A DNA stretch of 39,601 nt from a virus. The notes beneath the pieces are model-generated. The model saw nothing but the letters and a program-made list of their open reading frames with translations, was not told the DNA's origin and searched no databases. Of this stretch, positions 30,115-37,376 are shown piece after piece (the first letter of the stretch is position 1; every line of letters begins with the position of its first letter). The stretch spans positions 1-39,601 of IMG/VR virus record IMGVR_UViG_3300044546_001195. One strand, 5' to 3'. Made by a program: the position numbers and the translations under genes.

Positions 30115-30645
30115 ATGAAAATAAAGAAATATACACAGTTTTTAAACGAATCAAGTGGGTTTAGTCTTGGTTGTGTTATGATAGAAGTTCCGGTATCAAA
30201 CTGGGAAGAAATAACATCATCTATTACAGAAGAAGATCTTTATACAGATGAAGGAAAGCCAGGTATTCAAGATAATCCTCATGTTACTATTCTTTATGGA
30301 TTACACGAAGAAGTTTCTTTGAATCAAATAAAATCTGTATTTGAAGGACTAAATGAGCGTATAGATATAAAGATAGAAGGAATAGGAGTATTTGAAAATG
30401 AAAACTTTGATGTAGTAAAATTCAATGTTGTTCCAATCGGTACTTTACAAAGTCTACACGACAAACTTTCCGAATTTCCAAACTCTAATGAGTATCCAGA
30501 ATACGAACCACATATAACTATAGCTTATGTTAAAAAAGGAAGTGGTAAGAAATACGAAGACTTAGAATACAGACATAGTGTTGATAATGTTAATGAAGTA
30601 TGTTATTCAATACCAGGTGGTTCCAAAGAATATTTCAAAATCTAA
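30115..30645 (+). CDS. 2H phosphoesterase (LigT/2'-5' RNA ligase-like) with capsid-targeting-like N-terminus
   Basis: A 176-residue 2H-superfamily protein with both signature motifs: H56-V-T58 (NPHVTILYG) and H133-I-T135 (EPHITIAYV). These enzymes open or cleave cyclic phosphates and 2'-5' or 3'-5' linkages. The N-terminus MKIKKYTQFLNE matches the shared peptide and ends with L10-N11-E12, a clean fit to the T4 gp21 cleavage rule. Two roles are plausible: RNA end healing alongside the RNA ligase, or degradation of cyclic oligonucleotide alarm signals as done by the phage anti-CBASS protein Acb1, which is also a 2H enzyme. Delivery with the genome would suit the second. Last gene of the five-gene peptide-bearing run. 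Confidence 0.87.
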   Translation: MKIKKYTQFLNESSGFSLGCVMIEVPVSNWEEITSSITEEDLYTDEGKPGIQDNPHVTILYGLHEEVSLNQIKSVFEGLNERIDIKIEGIGVFENENFDVVKFNVVPIGTLQSLHDKLSEFPNSNEYPEYEPHITIAYVKKGSGKKYEDLEYRHSVDNVNEVCYSIPGGSKEYFKI

Positions 30646-30684
30646 TAAACTTATACATCAAATATTTATAGAAAATAAAAAATG

Positions 30685-30715
30685 ATTGAAAGTATTTTGT
30701 ATCGTGTTATTTTTG
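30685..30715 (+). promoter_or_regulatory. Candidate host-type promoter of the gp32-like gene
   Basis: ATTG (one mismatch to TTTG), exactly 19 bases, then TATTTTTG (TAnnTTTG). It would give a leader of about 105 bases containing the hairpin at 30783-30801. Confidence 0.5.
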
Positions 30716-30782
30716 GCCGAAAATATATGAAAAAAAATCGAAATAACCTAAACTTTTAATCACATTTTTAATATAAATAATA

Positions 30783-30801
30783 ACTAAACAGAGAGTTTAG
30801 T
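30783..30801 (+). promoter_or_regulatory. Leader hairpin upstream of the gp32-like gene
   Basis: ACTAAAC-AGAGA-GTTTAGT forms a 7-bp stem ending 26 bases before the ATG, in an otherwise unstructured A-rich leader. In T4, gp32 represses its own translation by binding a pseudoknot plus A/U-rich leader; the same layout is suggested here, but no pseudoknot partner was found. Confidence 0.5.
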
Positions 30802-30827
30802 ATTAAAAACAAATAAAAAGCAATATT

Positions 30828-31793
30828 ATGGCAAATGAAATGGATGACCTATTTAATGGAGGTTTAGACAGCAAAATGGACTTCTTAAATGAAGTAAAAT
30901 CAGGTAACAACAACGACGGAATCTACAGAGTGGATCTTAAATTGGCAAAAGACGAAAAACGTGGATGGAGATCTGTAGTAAGATTTTTACCTAACTTAAC
31001 ACAAGAAGGAAAGATTGGACAATCTGCGATTGAAAAAATCTCTCACTATGTAGACATCAAATCTGCGAAAGAATTAAGTGGATGGTTTGACTCAGCGAAA
31101 AACTTCAATGAGAAATGTGCATTGACAGATTTGTATTACCAAATGCAAAACTCTAAAAATGCAGTATTGATTGAGAAATCAAAACAGTTAAAGTTTTCTA
31201 AAAAATACTACTCTTACGTTTTAGTATTAGAAGATGAGCAACAACCAGAATTAGTTGGTAAGATCATGGTTTTCCAATACGGTAAAACTATTAAAGACAA
31301 AATCATGGCTGAGAAAAACGGAGAAATCTCTGGAGTACCTTGTAATGTTTTTGACTTATCAGCTGGTAAAGAATTCGTTCTTGTTGTTAAGAAAATCCAA
31401 ACTGGTGATGAAACATACCCAGATTACAAAGCAAGTATGTTTAGAGGTGAAACAACTTCATTACCAATCTTCAAAGGTGGTGTTTTCAAAAACGCTCCAT
31501 TAGAAAATGGTAAGATTGCACCAAACGTACAAGGTGTTGTTAAAAACTTCTTGTTAGAAAGAACTGTTGAGTTAGAAGATTTCGCTCCAAAGAAATTATC
31601 TGAAGAACAACAAGTTAAAATCACAGAGATTAGTAACTTCTTAACTGGAAAAGCTAGTTCTTCTTTTTCAAGTGCGAAAGCTGAATCTAAGCCATCATCT
31701 GATGACTTCTCTTTTGAAGAAAACTTCTCAGAAAAAACACCAGCTACATCTACAGCATCTGCAGATGAAGATGATTTTTTCGCAGACATTTAA
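30828..31793 (+). CDS. Single-stranded DNA-binding protein, T4 gp32-like
   Basis: A 321-residue SSB (T4 gp32 has 301). The core aligns in pattern with gp32: GWRSVVRFLP, LTDLYYQMQNSK, KYYSYVLVLEDEQQPELVGKI, QYGKTIKDKI and the VFDLSAGKEFVLVVKK strand, followed by a Ser/Glu-rich linker and an acidic tail ending DEDDFFADI, which recruits replication proteins. It coats ssDNA in replication, recombination and repair. The zinc-ribbon cysteines of T4 gp32 (C-x-x-C) are missing: only one cysteine lies in that region, so the metal site has been lost or replaced. Transcription probably starts near 30.72 kb, with a hairpin in the leader. Confidence 0.9.
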   Translation: MANEMDDLFNGGLDSKMDFLNEVKSGNNNDGIYRVDLKLAKDEKRGWRSVVRFLPNLTQEGKIGQSAIEKISHYVDIKSAKELSGWFDSAKNFNEKCALTDLYYQMQNSKNAVLIEKSKQLKFSKKYYSYVLVLEDEQQPELVGKIMVFQYGKTIKDKIMAEKNGEISGVPCNVFDLSAGKEFVLVVKKIQTGDETYPDYKASMFRGETTSLPIFKGGVFKNAPLENGKIAPNVQGVVKNFLLERTVELEDFAPKKLSEEQQVKITEISNFLTGKASSSFSSAKAESKPSSDDFSFEENFSEKTPATSTASADEDDFFADI

Positions 31794-31812
31794 TATTTTA
31801 AATATTGATATA

Positions 31813-31846
31813 AAAATCCTTGGCAAAAAGTCAAGGATTTTTTTTT
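31813..31846 (+). terminator. Intrinsic terminator after the gp32-like gene
   Basis: AAAATCCTTG-GCAAAAAGT-CAAGGATTTT followed by a T-run. Confidence 0.85.
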
Positions 31847-31908
31847 ATACCTAAACAAAAGGAATATCAAACTATATAATAGATAGTAAAAAATATAATC
31901 ATATTATT

Positions 31909-32907
31909 ATGAGCTTTAACAACAGGACATTTAAAGACAACAGAACAGGAGAAGTGGTAAAAGTAATCGATTCGTTCGAAAACATCGCTATTCTTGAAAA
32001 CAAAACTAAAATTGATACAAGACGACTTATGGACCCAAATCATTTTACGGAGCAAGTTGATCCATCTGCATTTTTTAACACACAAAACGCATACAATGAT
32101 TTATTTGAAAAAATAAAAACTATTCCGTCAGAAAACATTCCAGATGAGAATGGTGAGGTTAGACCAAACGTAAATATCGACAACAACTATAGACCTCCTG
32201 TGGAAGATGATAGTGCTGTGATATATGGTAGTATCGATGATGAGAAAGAAGAGTTGGCTAGAAAATATGGAATAAATCCAGACAACACACAATCAGTTGC
32301 TAGACAGAATGAAGCATTTGCAAAGATATTAGAAGATAGTGAAGAACTTGATGAACTACCAACTATACCTGAACCAAGAAAGATTGTCAATGATGAACCA
32401 CCGGTTCAAAGAGTTGAAATTGATAGAGATAATGGAACAGTTGTAGTAAATGGACAAAATTCAGAACCAGTCTATACAAAACCTAAAGAAGATCCTATCT
32501 ATACAATGTTTAGAGGTGTAAAAAGATCTGTTGAGTTTAGCTTAGACCTAAAACTAGAAAACAAAATACCTAGATTAGACTTTATAGAAATGATGGAAGA
32601 CTCTTATGAGAAAAGCATCATTGACTTTTTAGCAGACGAATTTATGTCAGAGCTTTTTAAAGATCCTAAGTCTTTAAAAGAAAGTATCAAGGTAAAAATA
32701 AAAGATATGGTTTATGGAAAACCAGTAGCTAAGAGATCTACTACCAAAAAACCTGTTGCTAAAAAACCTGTCGCTAAACCTGTCGCTAAACGAACAACAC
32801 CTAAAACGGATATATCAGAAACGCCAACAGACAACATGCCTGGACATAGAAATCCACCGGCAGCACCTAAAAAAACTAGGGTAAAAAAAGAAACAGAACA
32901 GCAATGA
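31909..32907 (+). CDS. Phage protein of unknown function with Lys/Pro/Ala repeat tail
   Basis: A 332-residue protein. The first 50 residues (NRTFKDNRTGEVVKVIDSFE) look like a small beta domain; an acidic, proline-containing linker follows; a helical domain near 195-265 (FRGVKRSVEFSLDLKLENKI) is the most ordered part; the C-terminus has tandem KKPVAKKPVAKPVAKR repeats and a basic tail. No family is recognised. It lies between the gp32-like gene and virion genes and overlaps the next gene by 4 bases. A structural or assembly role is inferred only from location. Confidence 0.72.
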   Translation: MSFNNRTFKDNRTGEVVKVIDSFENIAILENKTKIDTRRLMDPNHFTEQVDPSAFFNTQNAYNDLFEKIKTIPSENIPDENGEVRPNVNIDNNYRPPVEDDSAVIYGSIDDEKEELARKYGINPDNTQSVARQNEAFAKILEDSEELDELPTIPEPRKIVNDEPPVQRVEIDRDNGTVVVNGQNSEPVYTKPKEDPIYTMFRGVKRSVEFSLDLKLENKIPRLDFIEMMEDSYEKSIIDFLADEFMSELFKDPKSLKESIKVKIKDMVYGKPVAKRSTTKKPVAKKPVAKPVAKRTTPKTDISETPTDNMPGHRNPPAAPKKTRVKKETEQQ

Positions 32908-33314
32908 TAGAAGAAAAATTCCTTGTGGCTGCGGTCAATATTAAAAGAAGTTATTTAAAGCTGACCTCAAACTTAGATTTCTATAAAAGAAGAGCAGAAC
33001 AAACTTTAGAAAAACTACAAGACGCATATAATCAGGTAGAAGATCTAGAAGGTGAAATAGCCGAATTGAAAAAGAAAAAAGATACAAACGTAGATCCAAA
33101 CCTGACATCAAAGGTTTTGGATATATTGGCAGAGATAGAACGAGAAGGAAATAAGATTGAAAAGTTTGTCGAACCTCTAAACAAAGAGATAGAAAAACTT
33201 GCGATGGAAGAACAAGAGCTTTATCGAGTAATAGTCGAATCACATCCGAATCTATCAGAAGAACAGATTGTGGAATCTGTAGGACTTAGATTGAAAAAAG
33301 AAGGCCTCTCATAA
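32904..33314 (+). CDS. Coiled-coil phage protein of unknown function
   Basis: A 136-residue protein that is almost entirely predicted coiled coil (LEKLQDAYNQVEDLEGEIAE, then EIEKLAMEEQELYRV). Its ATG overlaps the previous stop codon (ATGA). The last codons form part of a terminator hairpin. Tail or head assembly chaperone and scaffold proteins have this look, but nothing identifies it. Confidence 0.72.
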   Translation: MIEEKFLVAAVNIKRSYLKLTSNLDFYKRRAEQTLEKLQDAYNQVEDLEGEIAELKKKKDTNVDPNLTSKVLDILAEIEREGNKIEKFVEPLNKEIEKLAMEEQELYRVIVESHPNLSEEQIVESVGLRLKKEGLS

Positions 33315-33337
33315 TAATGAGAGGTTTTCTTTTTTTA
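33304..33337 (+). terminator. Intrinsic terminator
   Basis: CCTCTCAT-AATA-ATGAGAGG followed by TTTTC and a run of seven T; starts within the last codons of the coiled-coil gene. Confidence 0.8.
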
Positions 33338-33365
33338 TATATAACAAAAAGATTTCAATTCTCAA

Positions 33366-35354
33366 ATGGCTAAAATTTCAAAGTATGTAAAGTTAGATAA
33401 AGACATCTTATTGGAGTACATATACAACGATGGAAACATGATCGGTGATCAGTATAAAATACTCGTGGATTCTAGAGACAACAGAAGGTCTTATATTGCA
33501 GGAGATTTAAGTTCTACAGGAAATACAAACATCAAAGGTCAGGAAAACCAGTTATTTAGATTGGATCAAGTATCAGGAAGATACGGTATTGTAAACCCAG
33601 AATATTACTCTTATCTACAATACAAAGAATTTTCAGCGAGTATTCCGGTAAGACACGATACAATAAAGGTTCATATACCGATAAACTGGACGTTTGGTGA
33701 ACATTTAGGATTCTATATAAGAGTATATGGACTTGATGAGACGAACACAAACCCATTTGAGATATCCAACTTTTACTTTGACATGACTAACGTGTCTCAG
33801 CAGTATCTTTTAAACTATTCTGCACCACCACTTCTTTTTCAGGAAAAACTTTGGGGTAAAAATATACAGATAGAAGTTCCTGCGATAAACGAACTCGCGG
33901 CACAAAAGACAGATGGTCTACCTAAAGAAAATAGTATAAACTCAAATCTTTCTAATGGTATAGGATTAAGTATAACTGCACCTATATTCATAGACTTCTA
34001 TTTTATCGATGGTATCCAGAAAGTAAACGGAATAACCAGTTATATACTTGCAGGAAAAGTAACGACTACTATTCCACAAGCACCAGAGTTTGAAAGATTG
34101 GCACTTATGGTACAACATTCAACTCAAGGAGACTTCTTTGAGATATACGGAACATACAACGACAACATAGCAGAGTTCAAAAAGTTCATAGATGATTCTG
34201 TGAAGATGGGACATAGATACTACGTTCAATACAACATAACAACATACGAACAAAACATTAGGGGTAAGACTACTACAGTTACAGTTCATGATGGATTCAA
34301 CGAATCTATCGAGTATAGACCTATTATAAAGTTCTCTACAACGACAGCCATAATAGATGTCGAGATGAGACTTGTAGACTCTGTGGACGACTCTTACATA
34401 CTTAGAAGAGCATCTTATGGTATGTTACAAGATGAAGTTTCTAAATATAGTACTAACATGCTTAAAATAAATCTTGTGAATGCATCTAAACCTAAAGTTT
34501 ATAATGTTAAGAATGCAATCGATGCTTCTTTATTAGGTGTTACAAATGCAATGGGTAGAACTACAAAACCAAGAGGAAGAATAAACCAAACAACATCAAG
34601 TGGTGCAGGTTTCAATGTAGGAATTGCAGTGAATAAAGGTGATTTTGGTAGTGGAAATGGATTTGGTGCTGGAGTAGGTGCTAATGGTGGTGCTGGATTT
34701 GGTGGTAATGGAAGTGGAAATGGTAACGGAAATGGTAACGGAAATGGTTTAGGTGGACAAGTTAAGATAGAGACTATAAAAGTTCCATATCCAGTTCTTA
34801 TAGACAGAGCAAATATAATCGGTAAGTCTGATAACTCTATATTTAATAACAATGTTTTCTACGGAAACGCAAAGATGCAAATAAAGATTTATCCATATGA
34901 CAACATAATCAAATTCATAATAGCATCTGGTGATCCACTAAAACCTGACTATTTAGATATGACAGGATTGGGAGAAATAAAGATGACATTTAGAAACGAT
35001 AATACTACAGAAGAGTTTACTCTTTTGGCAGAATCTACTGATATAAACTTAAAATTAGGTCAGGTTGTATTTAAAGTACCACAATCTAAAGTGATATCTA
35101 TAAAGAAAATATACGAATCAGGAGTAAATCTATTCTATATCATAGCGAGTAGTCAAGAAAACGTTTCTGTAGTATATACAGGACTATTCCAGATATTCGA
35201 CAATCTTGCAAATGTTTCTACTCTTAATAAAGATTCTGTTACAGAAGGAAACAAACCATCTATTAACCAAGATCCTAATTTACCGAAAGAAACTGCGGTT
35301 GTTACTAGAAAACTTATTACTGGAGAAACAGTACCAACTAAAAAGGGAGGATAA
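33366..35354 (+). CDS. Virion structural protein, probably tail/baseplate
   Basis: A 662-residue protein. The N-terminal part (KYVKLDKDILLEYIYNDGN, FRLDQVSGRYG, PVRHDTIKVHIPINWTFGEH, LGFYIRVYGLD, PPLLFQEKLWGK) is a beta-rich pattern I associate with structural proteins of T4-like marine and Bacteroidetes phages, from memory. Residues about 411-464 form a Gly/Asn-rich low-complexity linker with GNGNGN repeats that separates two folded halves. It is followed after 15 bases by a tube-like gene, so a tail or baseplate position is likely. No enzymatic motif is visible. Confidence 0.6.
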   Translation: MAKISKYVKLDKDILLEYIYNDGNMIGDQYKILVDSRDNRRSYIAGDLSSTGNTNIKGQENQLFRLDQVSGRYGIVNPEYYSYLQYKEFSASIPVRHDTIKVHIPINWTFGEHLGFYIRVYGLDETNTNPFEISNFYFDMTNVSQQYLLNYSAPPLLFQEKLWGKNIQIEVPAINELAAQKTDGLPKENSINSNLSNGIGLSITAPIFIDFYFIDGIQKVNGITSYILAGKVTTTIPQAPEFERLALMVQHSTQGDFFEIYGTYNDNIAEFKKFIDDSVKMGHRYYVQYNITTYEQNIRGKTTTVTVHDGFNESIEYRPIIKFSTTTAIIDVEMRLVDSVDDSYILRRASYGMLQDEVSKYSTNMLKINLVNASKPKVYNVKNAIDASLLGVTNAMGRTTKPRGRINQTTSSGAGFNVGIAVNKGDFGSGNGFGAGVGANGGAGFGGNGSGNGNGNGNGNGLGGQVKIETIKVPYPVLIDRANIIGKSDNSIFNNNVFYGNAKMQIKIYPYDNIIKFIIASGDPLKPDYLDMTGLGEIKMTFRNDNTTEEFTLLAESTDINLKLGQVVFKVPQSKVISIKKIYESGVNLFYIIASSQENVSVVYTGLFQIFDNLANVSTLNKDSVTEGNKPSINQDPNLPKETAVVTRKLITGETVPTKKGG

Positions 35355-35369
35355 AAATAATAAAAAACG

Positions 35370-35969
35370 ATGAGATTAAGTAGTCAGAATAGTCAGTTCA
35401 TATTCAACCTTCCTGGTGATTTTATAAAACCAGAAACGATAAACACGTATCAACCAATTTTGGAGAAGAACTGGGTTCAGTACGAAAATGTCATCGATTA
35501 TCTAAATTCGACAATCAAATCTGTTAACTTTCCAGGTATGTCATTTGAGATGCCGAAGCAGATTTTGATGAGAGGTAAGGAACGTCAGTTTAAGCCAGCA
35601 AAGAATGTTCAAGATATTACGACAACACACGATTTAACGATTACTTTTAGATCTGTGGATTCCGATTTGAACTATTGGCTTATGTTTGATTTACTTTCTA
35701 AGCATTATATGGACGTAGAAAACTCGTTCTTGAACCCATTCACAATAACGTGTGTGGATATACACAGAGATGCTTTGTATGTGATAAGATTCTATGAGAT
35801 AATATTGAAGTCTTTGTCAGAAAACACATTTAACTATTCTTCACAAAAAGTAACAAGTAAAGACTTCACTCTTGCCTTCCATTTTAACTTCTATGATATA
35901 GAGTTTATGTTAGACAAAAGTAAAGTTCTGGAACTTGGTGCGTTGCCACAGATTATTCAACGTCTTTAA
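35370..35969 (+). CDS. Tail tube- or tube-initiator-like virion protein
   Basis: A 199-residue protein. The layout HDLTITFRSVDSDLNYWLMF, then FTITCVDIHRDALYVIRFYE and DFTLAFHFNFYDIEF is the alternating strand/helix pattern of the T4 gp19/gp54 tail-tube fold (a central helix followed by two long hairpins). Relationship is by pattern, not by a signature motif, so it could instead be another baseplate protein of the same fold. It is the last forward gene before the reverse glycan-type cassette, with which it overlaps by 17 bases. Confidence 0.5.
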   Translation: MRLSSQNSQFIFNLPGDFIKPETINTYQPILEKNWVQYENVIDYLNSTIKSVNFPGMSFEMPKQILMRGKERQFKPAKNVQDITTTHDLTITFRSVDSDLNYWLMFDLLSKHYMDVENSFLNPFTITCVDIHRDALYVIRFYEIILKSLSENTFNYSSQKVTSKDFTLAFHFNFYDIEFMLDKSKVLELGALPQIIQRL

Positions 35970-36132
35970 TCTTTGGATAAAGCTTGTCGATAGAGTTCTT
36001 TCTTTTCCAAGATTTTGACAAGACGTAGTTTTTAAGGTTATTACCTATTTCTAAATCTATGCTTTTAGAAATCTCTTGTGAAAGTATCTTCATAAGCTCG
36101 TCTTCTGCGTTTATACTATTTTTATTTTTCAT
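35953..36132 (-). CDS. Small helical protein of unknown function
   Basis: A 59-residue protein from the ATG at 36130-36132: MKNKNSINAEDELMKILSQE and a basic C-terminal half. The ATG overlaps the upstream methyltransferase stop as TAATG, so reinitiation is likely; a start at 36159 is possible but would lie inside that gene. The peptide encoded across this junction in the same frame (NLVALMKNK) reappears at the end of the truncated gene at the window edge. No family recognised. Confidence 0.55.
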   Translation of the reverse strand: MKNKNSINAEDELMKILSQEISKSIDLEIGNNLKNYVLSKSWKRKNSIDKLYPKIKDVE

Positions 36133-36147
36133 TAGAGCCACCAAATT
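36119..36147. repeat. 29-base repeat, copy 1
   Basis: A segment containing CATTAGAGCCACCAAATT, preceded by T5-A-T5, is identical to 39459-39487. It spans the stop codon of the methyltransferase-like gene and the start of the next. Confidence 0.85.
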
Positions 36148-36698
36148 GCAGTCTTCCAATATTCACGTTCTGGGTGTTCATATACTTCTCCTTTATATTT
36201 AGAATTGAAATAGTCTTTGTTTGGTAAATCTGGATATCCTGATGTATCTTGACAATAATTGTCAAAAATAATTATTCCACCTTTTTTTACAAACTCTTCG
36301 GATATCTGTAGAGCATCTGCTCTATATGATCCATCGACTATTATACAATCCCACTTTTTATTCAGAGTTCTAATATAATTCAAATAGTTTTCTTTATTAG
36401 GATGTGCTTGTGTGGCGGAAAGTGGACATTGTACAACCTGCATTGTATAGTTTTTCTTCTGATTTTCATTCAGATATTCTATTATTTCATCTGCCCAAAC
36501 AGAGTCATTTTCTAATGTATCAACACTCTTACAATTATAAGAATACCAAACCGTTGAGCAACCGCCTCCCCATTCGAATACATCCCAGTTTTTATAGTTC
36601 ATTTTTAATAATACATCAAGACAAGGCTTGGTATACCAAGGTAAAATTAGACCACAACTCTGGTCTACAAACTGAATTTCATTAGGATTTTTAAACAT
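36132..36698 (-). CDS. Class I SAM-dependent methyltransferase-like protein
   Basis: A 188-residue protein with DVFEWGGGCSTVWYS as a glycine-rich SAM loop, KSVDTLENDSVW as the following acidic strand, WDCIIVDGSYR as the motif IV-like strand and GGIIIFDNYCQD as the next. This is the plain Rossmann methyltransferase order found in many polysaccharide clusters. Neighbours (a second methyltransferase-like gene, NeuD-like and DegT-like genes) point to methylation of a sugar or small molecule rather than DNA. The stop is within a 29-base repeat shared with the right edge of the cassette. Confidence 0.75.
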   Translation of the reverse strand: MFKNPNEIQFVDQSCGLILPWYTKPCLDVLLKMNYKNWDVFEWGGGCSTVWYSYNCKSVDTLENDSVWADEIIEYLNENQKKNYTMQVVQCPLSATQAHPNKENYLNYIRTLNKKWDCIIVDGSYRADALQISEEFVKKGGIIIFDNYCQDTSGYPDLPNKDYFNSKYKGEVYEHPEREYWKTAIWWL

Positions 36699-36707
36699 TT
36701 TTAAATA

Positions 36708-37349
36708 TTATTTTTTTTGAAATAACGAGAAGCCATTCCTTAAATTTAGATTATCATAAAGTGTATTGTAACAACCACTTTCAATTATCTCTTTTCTTAT
36801 TTTGGAACATTTGAGAATAGAGCTATCATCCAACGCCACAATTCTTGTTCTGTCTTTAAGTTTTATCCATTCCGGGTAAGTAGTATATTCACCACCATCT
36901 AAAATTAAAAAATCGATTTGTTCTGGCAATTCGGATAATACTTTTTTTGAAATCTTTAGTAGTGAAAGGTCTTTATCATACCATAATCGTGCATGCTCAT
37001 CTATGTTAAAATCTATTTCACTATGATTGAACCAAAAAACATCCTCAAAGTCTATTATAGAACCATTTAGTAATGTTACATAGTCGGATAATTGTTTATT
37101 CTGTCCTGATTTGTTTAAAACATTTACCGAGTTCAAATTTGCCAATGCGGTATTATACATATCTTCATACATCTCTATAGAGATAAAGTTTTTATTCTCA
37201 TTACTTTCTATGATTGCTCTTATAACACAATTTGTAGAACCTAATCCATTCCATGTACCAATCTCTACAATGTTTTTAACATCATCTCTTTTTGAAACTT
37301 CGAAAATTAAGTCTCCTGCAATATCACCTAAATTTATTTGACCACTCAT
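36708..37349 (-). CDS. Class I SAM-dependent methyltransferase-like protein (CmcI-like)
   Basis: A 213-residue protein. NIVEIGTWNGLGST is the SAM-binding loop, NFISIEMYEDMY the acidic strand 2, and IDFLILDGGEYTTYPEW the motif IV-like strand; DDSS follows near IVALDDSS. The order fits small CmcI/Mtf-type O-methyltransferases of glycan clusters. The start sequence MSGQINL and the bases before it reappear, shortened by small deletions, in the truncated gene at the window edge. It begins 22 bases after the acyltransferase stop codon. Confidence 0.72.
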   Translation of the reverse strand: MSGQINLGDIAGDLIFEVSKRDDVKNIVEIGTWNGLGSTNCVIRAIIESNENKNFISIEMYEDMYNTALANLNSVNVLNKSGQNKQLSDYVTLLNGSIIDFEDVFWFNHSEIDFNIDEHARLWYDKDLSLLKISKKVLSELPEQIDFLILDGGEYTTYPEWIKLKDRTRIVALDDSSILKCSKIRKEIIESGCYNTLYDNLNLRNGFSLFQKK

Positions 37350-37376
37350 TATTTATTTTTTATTTTTTTGTCTATT
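37331..37376. repeat. Repeat partner B of the chimeric junction at 39484-39519
   Basis: AATTTATTTGACCA...ATTATTTATTTTT...TTTTTTTGTCTATTT is shared with 39484-39519, with gaps of 3 and 7-8 bases. It covers the start of the CmcI-like gene. Confidence 0.7.

Noticed and set aside
34600-34758. GGTAACGGAAAT-type tandem DNA repeat as a CRISPR-like or regulatory array
   Set aside because: It is within a coding frame and encodes a Gly/Asn-rich linker; units are short and directly adjacent, without spacers.
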